Positions 60,414 through 64,000 of a DNA stretch of 64,000 bases are shown in pieces. Below the pieces are notes generated by a model. It did not search any database. It was given only the letters and a program-made list of their open reading frames with translations, and was not told the origin of the DNA. Within the stretch, counting starts at the first letter, position 1, and every line of letters starts with the position of its first letter. The stretch is from Selaginella tamariscina (lineage: Eukaryota; Streptophyta; Lycopodiopsida; Selaginellales; Selaginellaceae): NCBI GenBank assembly GCA_003024785.1, contig PUQB01000083.1, positions 508,368 through 572,367 on the forward strand, written 5' to 3'. Both the position numbers and the translations under genes were made by a program.

Positions 60414-60769
60414 ATGACAAGAAAACTGGGATTAGAAAGCAAGGTTTGCCCAGAGGATGAGGGAAACACAGAAGACTCACACATTATACAGATTCCCGAA
60501 GACAAAGATGTGAATGTTGTAGTTTCTACAGGTGATGGAAAAAATGGGGAGAAGACGGGAGATGGGGAGAAGACGGGAGTCGAGATTTCGTCTAGCTCAA
60601 GCGAAAATCCTAAAAACGCGACCGTGGAAGTGGTCGTTATTCCTGTCGAGAACGGTACCGCTAGTGATAAAGGTACATTGAAGCCTGAGGATTTCAGATG
60701 CCCCAGCGCCTTGAGCACGGACAGTTTTGCGGATTGTTGCAGGTACGCTTAATCTGTCTTAACGTTTCT

Positions 60770-60824
<55 letters not shown>

Positions 60825-62459
60825 CCCACAGATAGGCCCAGACATGTATACATAATTTTATCATAACGTACACTTAAATCCATATATATACATGCACTGG
60901 AGTAGATTGCATTTAAACGAGTATGTGTATAATATACTATTATAATGTACATGGTTTTTATTAGGATTTGTCAGCAGCACACAGAGGAGGCACTGATAGA
61001 GTTGGGATGCCACTGTCGTGGTGAATTGTCCAAAGCACACCGGAGTTGCATAGAGCAATGGTTTAGTAACAAAGGGTCGAATAAATGTGAAATATGCCAG
61101 TAAGTGGTTTATATATATATATATTTAAATTTTTTAGTTATGTGTGTGTGTGTGTTTTACGTTCTATTAGACTGTTTCTAATTGCCAGTTTATTTTCGTT
61201 GTCTCAGGCACGTCGCTGAAAACGTTCCTGCTCCTTCTGCACAATCTGCGGTACTTAATTATTGAGCTCCACATAAAATTTAATGTTAGATGTATTTGTA
61301 TAGTATATTAAACATTTGTCGTGCATATCACGAACAGGCAACTCCTGATCATTGACACGTGCTAGAAGATTTAGTTTAAATGTGTGTGTTGTGTTGTTGT
61401 GTGAGAGAGAGAGAGAGAGAGAGCATATGTATATTTGTAATAAGTTTTATCATATAGAGTAATCGCATTTATTCAACTTGTTTGCAGCCGCATTTTTGGG
61501 TCTGGAGGCTTGGTATAAATCGAGGAAGCAGAAGCTATGTTCAAAGAAGTAGCGGCAGGGTAAGTTTACGCATCTCTCTCATATATACACATAATGTGCT
61601 GTGTGTTTATGTGTGTAGTACTAAAAGAAATGCTTTTGAGTTGCAGCAAGCCCGCTTTCATCCACTATGGGCAGCTTTGCTAATCTTAATCGCTGGTCTT
61701 TTGTTTGACGTGTTGATCTCCATTTTCCTTGGAGCTTCTGCTCTTCCTGTTAATATTATAATTGGTAAGTACAATTCAGTATATGCCCGAACTTGACTCT
61801 CTCTCTCTCACACACACGCGCACACACACACACACACAACTTATATCCATTCTTTTATAAATTCTAAGTACTTGCAGGGGTATTAGTGGTTTTAGGAATT
61901 GGGACTGCCGCCAGACTTGTGGTGGAGTGCTGGCATGAGCGTGGCCTGAGGCGGAATATTAGGAGAATCGAAACAAACCTTGCACATTTGGAGGGCGATG
62001 TGATGGGCCTTCATGGAAACGTTTTACAGGTACTAATTAGGACACTATGTAATATATTAATATTAATTAACCACTACACCTCGCTTTCATCTTAGTTCAT
62101 TAGTAAGACTTTTGTCTTATGCATGTTTCTATATCCATTACACACCGCTATATATAGATATAGATGTGTATATGTATGTATGTATGTATCCTAATCTTAC
62201 ATGTTAGTAGTGATAATAATATACTTAAACATGCAGTGCTTAATGGTGTTTGATACCGTGGGCACCCGTCATATTAAATATATAATAAGTACTTAACTTG
62301 TTAACAATGTAATCAAACATACACGTTACTTACATCTCATGGGCTGATATGGGGTAACAGTTGTGTGTGTGTGTGTCAATAAATTATGTACGTATGTAAT
62401 ATGAGTGTCTTGTCCAGGGACAGCAAAATTTCATTGTGCAGAATCGGCCAGTTCCATGA
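60414..62459 (+). CDS. RING-CH (MARCH-type) membrane E3 ubiquitin ligase
   Basis: Exons 60414-60742, 60965-61099, 61208-61250, 61488-61559, 61647-61764, 61878-62029 and 62418-62459 sum to an intact 296-residue frame. A Ser/Glu/Val-rich N-terminus leads to the C4HC3 RING-CH domain: CCRICQQ, LGCHCRGELSKAHRSCI, EQWF, KCEICQ, which recruits E2 enzymes. Two hydrophobic segments follow (LWAALLILIAGLLFDVLISI and VLVVLGIGTAARLVV), so the ligase domain is on the cytosolic face of an endomembrane, as in plant MARCH-like/VPM-type proteins. The start at 60414 is the first in-frame ATG; an upstream extension to a non-ATG codon is not supported. No indels are needed, unlike most neighbours. Confidence 0.9.
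60771..60822 (+). repeat. (GT)n-(GA)n compound microsatellite
   Basis: About 11 GT units then about 14 GA units, about 30 bp after the donor of the RING-CH gene's first intron. Confidence 0.9.
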
Positions 62460-63120
62460 TGCAATCGAAATAATATATTTGAAAATGAGAGAGCTCGTTA
62501 ATTTAAACCTTTGTTTGATTTACAAAGGTGTAACTGTAAACAATGGTATTGTCAAATAAGATAAAAAGAATTATACAACTGTCTTAAATAATATGGAAAA
62601 TATTATATAAAATTTTTAATATAATTTTATTTCATTTTTAATTTATTTAAATTTTGTGTAAAATCATTTATATTTTGACAATATTAAAGTATTCTTTAAA
62701 GATAAAAATGTAATATATAATTTCTATTATTTACAAAGGAAATAAATTTATTTTTAAAATTTTAAATAATATTTTTCATTTTAGTTGTTTATGTTCATAT
62801 TTGAAATGAAATAGAATAATCTTAATTATATATCTAATCTATAAAACATTATATTGAAATAATACCATATAATCTTAAAAATAACTATATTATAAATAAA
62901 ACATTATAAATTATAAATTAATTATTAACTTTTACGTATTTAAGAAAAATATATTTTATTGAGGAATTTTCTCGAAATAAAAATGTCTATATATGTAAAT
63001 GACAAATGTTTCAAAGGTTCGCGTATAATGTGTGAAACGAATGAGAATGGAGCCGTGGACCTATCAGTGTTAACGACCATCTTTTCCTGACCTAGTGAAG
63101 GCAGCAGCTGCAGGGGGAGG
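62460..63120. other. AT-rich intergenic region
   Basis: Very A+T-rich 62560-63000 with no coding signal; GC content rises sharply from 63030 into the next gene. Confidence 0.6.
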
Positions 63121-64000
63121 ATGGGATCTCCCTCCTCATCATCCTCAGGCATACACCATCTCCTTCCCCGCACCCTCGATGCCCCAAATCTCAGATACCC
63201 ATCATCATCATCTTCATCATCACACCAAGAACACCAACATAAAGAAGACGATCAGGTACCCAACACATCCCCAGAACAAGGAATGCGAACTGCTCCAGCT
63301 GCCTCCCTCTCCTCCCCTCACAGAAGATTAGGGCTCCGGATACCATGCGGAGAGTGTCATGGGGAGACCACAGGAAGGATCTATTCCCACTACAAGAACA
63401 CCATGAGGAAGAACACTTTCAGGACGATGAGAATCCTCGGTGTAGAACAGAGTCCGACGACAAGTCGAGCGTGGATGAAGAAGTAACCTCTGTGTCCAGC
63501 AGCAGTGGGGGATGGAAAGCAGATTACACCAGCCACTTCAAAGGCCCGTCGAGCTCCTCGTCAACAAGCTCAAGACACCCAAGAACCTCACCGGCGTCTT
63601 CAGCTCTAGCAATTCCGACAAAACTCGTTCCAACCGACCCGGAAGCACTGAACATAAGATCGGCTACACCGACTCCCAGAAGCACCACGAAGAACAGTCA
63701 GCCTCCCTGTGAAGGCGCGTGTTCCGAGCACAGGTTCATGGAATGCAGCTGCTGTTGCAGGAAGAAAAAGAACCACCTGTCCTTACAGCTGGGAGTCGAG
63801 AGAGAACTCGAGGTAGAAAATCCTCCAACAATTAAGAAGCCTGTACATCTTAAAGCACTGGACGGGCCACCCAAGAAGAAGCCACCAATGAGATTCGGAA
63901 CTGGACCCGTGAAATCCGACATTCTGAACAAGGCGGCAGCTATGAACCTCGAGAACAAAGCTAAGTTCACCGTTCTCCCGGTTGTTACTCTGTCAAAGTC
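63121..64000 (+). CDS. Uncharacterised Ser-rich protein, 3' end outside window
   Basis: Exon 63121-63255 (45 codons, MGSPSSSSSGIHHLLP...) ends at CAG|GTACCC; a 68-bp intron ends in a strong CTCCCCTCACAG; exon 2 from 63324 stays open to the window end (225 codons). The joined product has Ser runs, His-rich and acidic stretches (EEEHFQDDEN), a Cys cluster (ECSCCCRKKKNH), and a Lys/Pro segment (DGPPKKKPPMRFGTGPVK). No known domain was recognised. The splice is my inference; unspliced, each frame closes early. It may be a nuclear or cytoskeletal disordered protein; function is not assigned. Confidence 0.6.

Noticed and set aside
1-64000. CRISPR array or bacterial operon
   Set aside because: Repeats are microsatellites and minisatellites in introns; genes are spliced and plant-type.

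Overview
The window is nuclear DNA of a land plant, most likely a non-grass angiosperm. The evidence is short GT-AG introns, GC-richer exons in AT-rich surroundings, plant-type gene families (GRAS regulator, F-box/kelch, GH17 plus X8 glucanase, split ATP-citrate lyase alpha subunit, TIC56-like plastid import protein) and Ty3-type LTR retroelement fossils. Microsatellites are very dense. (GT/CA)n, (CT)n-(CA)n, (GT)n-(GA)n and (TA)n tracts sit in almost every intron.

Layout. 1-0.5 kb: palindromic tandem modules and a hairpin. 0.7-3.75 kb: a decayed reading region with a ParB-like domain. 4.0-5.2 kb: a decayed FCP1/HAD phosphatase-like gene. 5.5-18.1 kb: minus-strand retroelement fossils, including a younger chromovirus (13.98-17.96 kb) nested in an older Ty3-type element. 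18.1-20.3 kb: AT-rich, no genes. 20.34-24.47 kb: a DNA transposon candidate with imperfect terminal inverted repeats, an 8-bp flanking duplication, a zinc-finger-like segment and a transposase-like core I cannot assign to a named superfamily. 25.7-39.4 kb: five host genes (LEA-like, serine acetyltransferase, GRAS, an uncharacterised acidic protein, F-box/kelch). 40.1-44.3 kb: another Ty3-type fossil. 44.9-64 kb: TIC56-like gene, a small charged-protein gene, a small gene on the opposite strand, a beta-1,3-glucanase, ACLA, a RING-CH (MARCH-type) membrane ubiquitin ligase, and the 5' part of an uncharacterised gene that runs off the window.

The host genes do not form a pathway; this is an ordinary plant gene array interrupted by transposon blocks. 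Two gene pairs are tail to tail or closely stacked: 50.4-52.1 (+) with 52.3-53.1 (-), and glucanase, ACLA and RING-CH in tandem on the + strand.

A cross-gene pattern matters for any user. Six conserved genes each need one or more small indels, nearly all at homopolymers or dinucleotide repeats, to read through. In ACLA the two indels cancel to give exactly 423 codons, the family length as I know it. In TIC56-like one missing G gives 494 codons including the stop. This looks more like long-read consensus error than decay.
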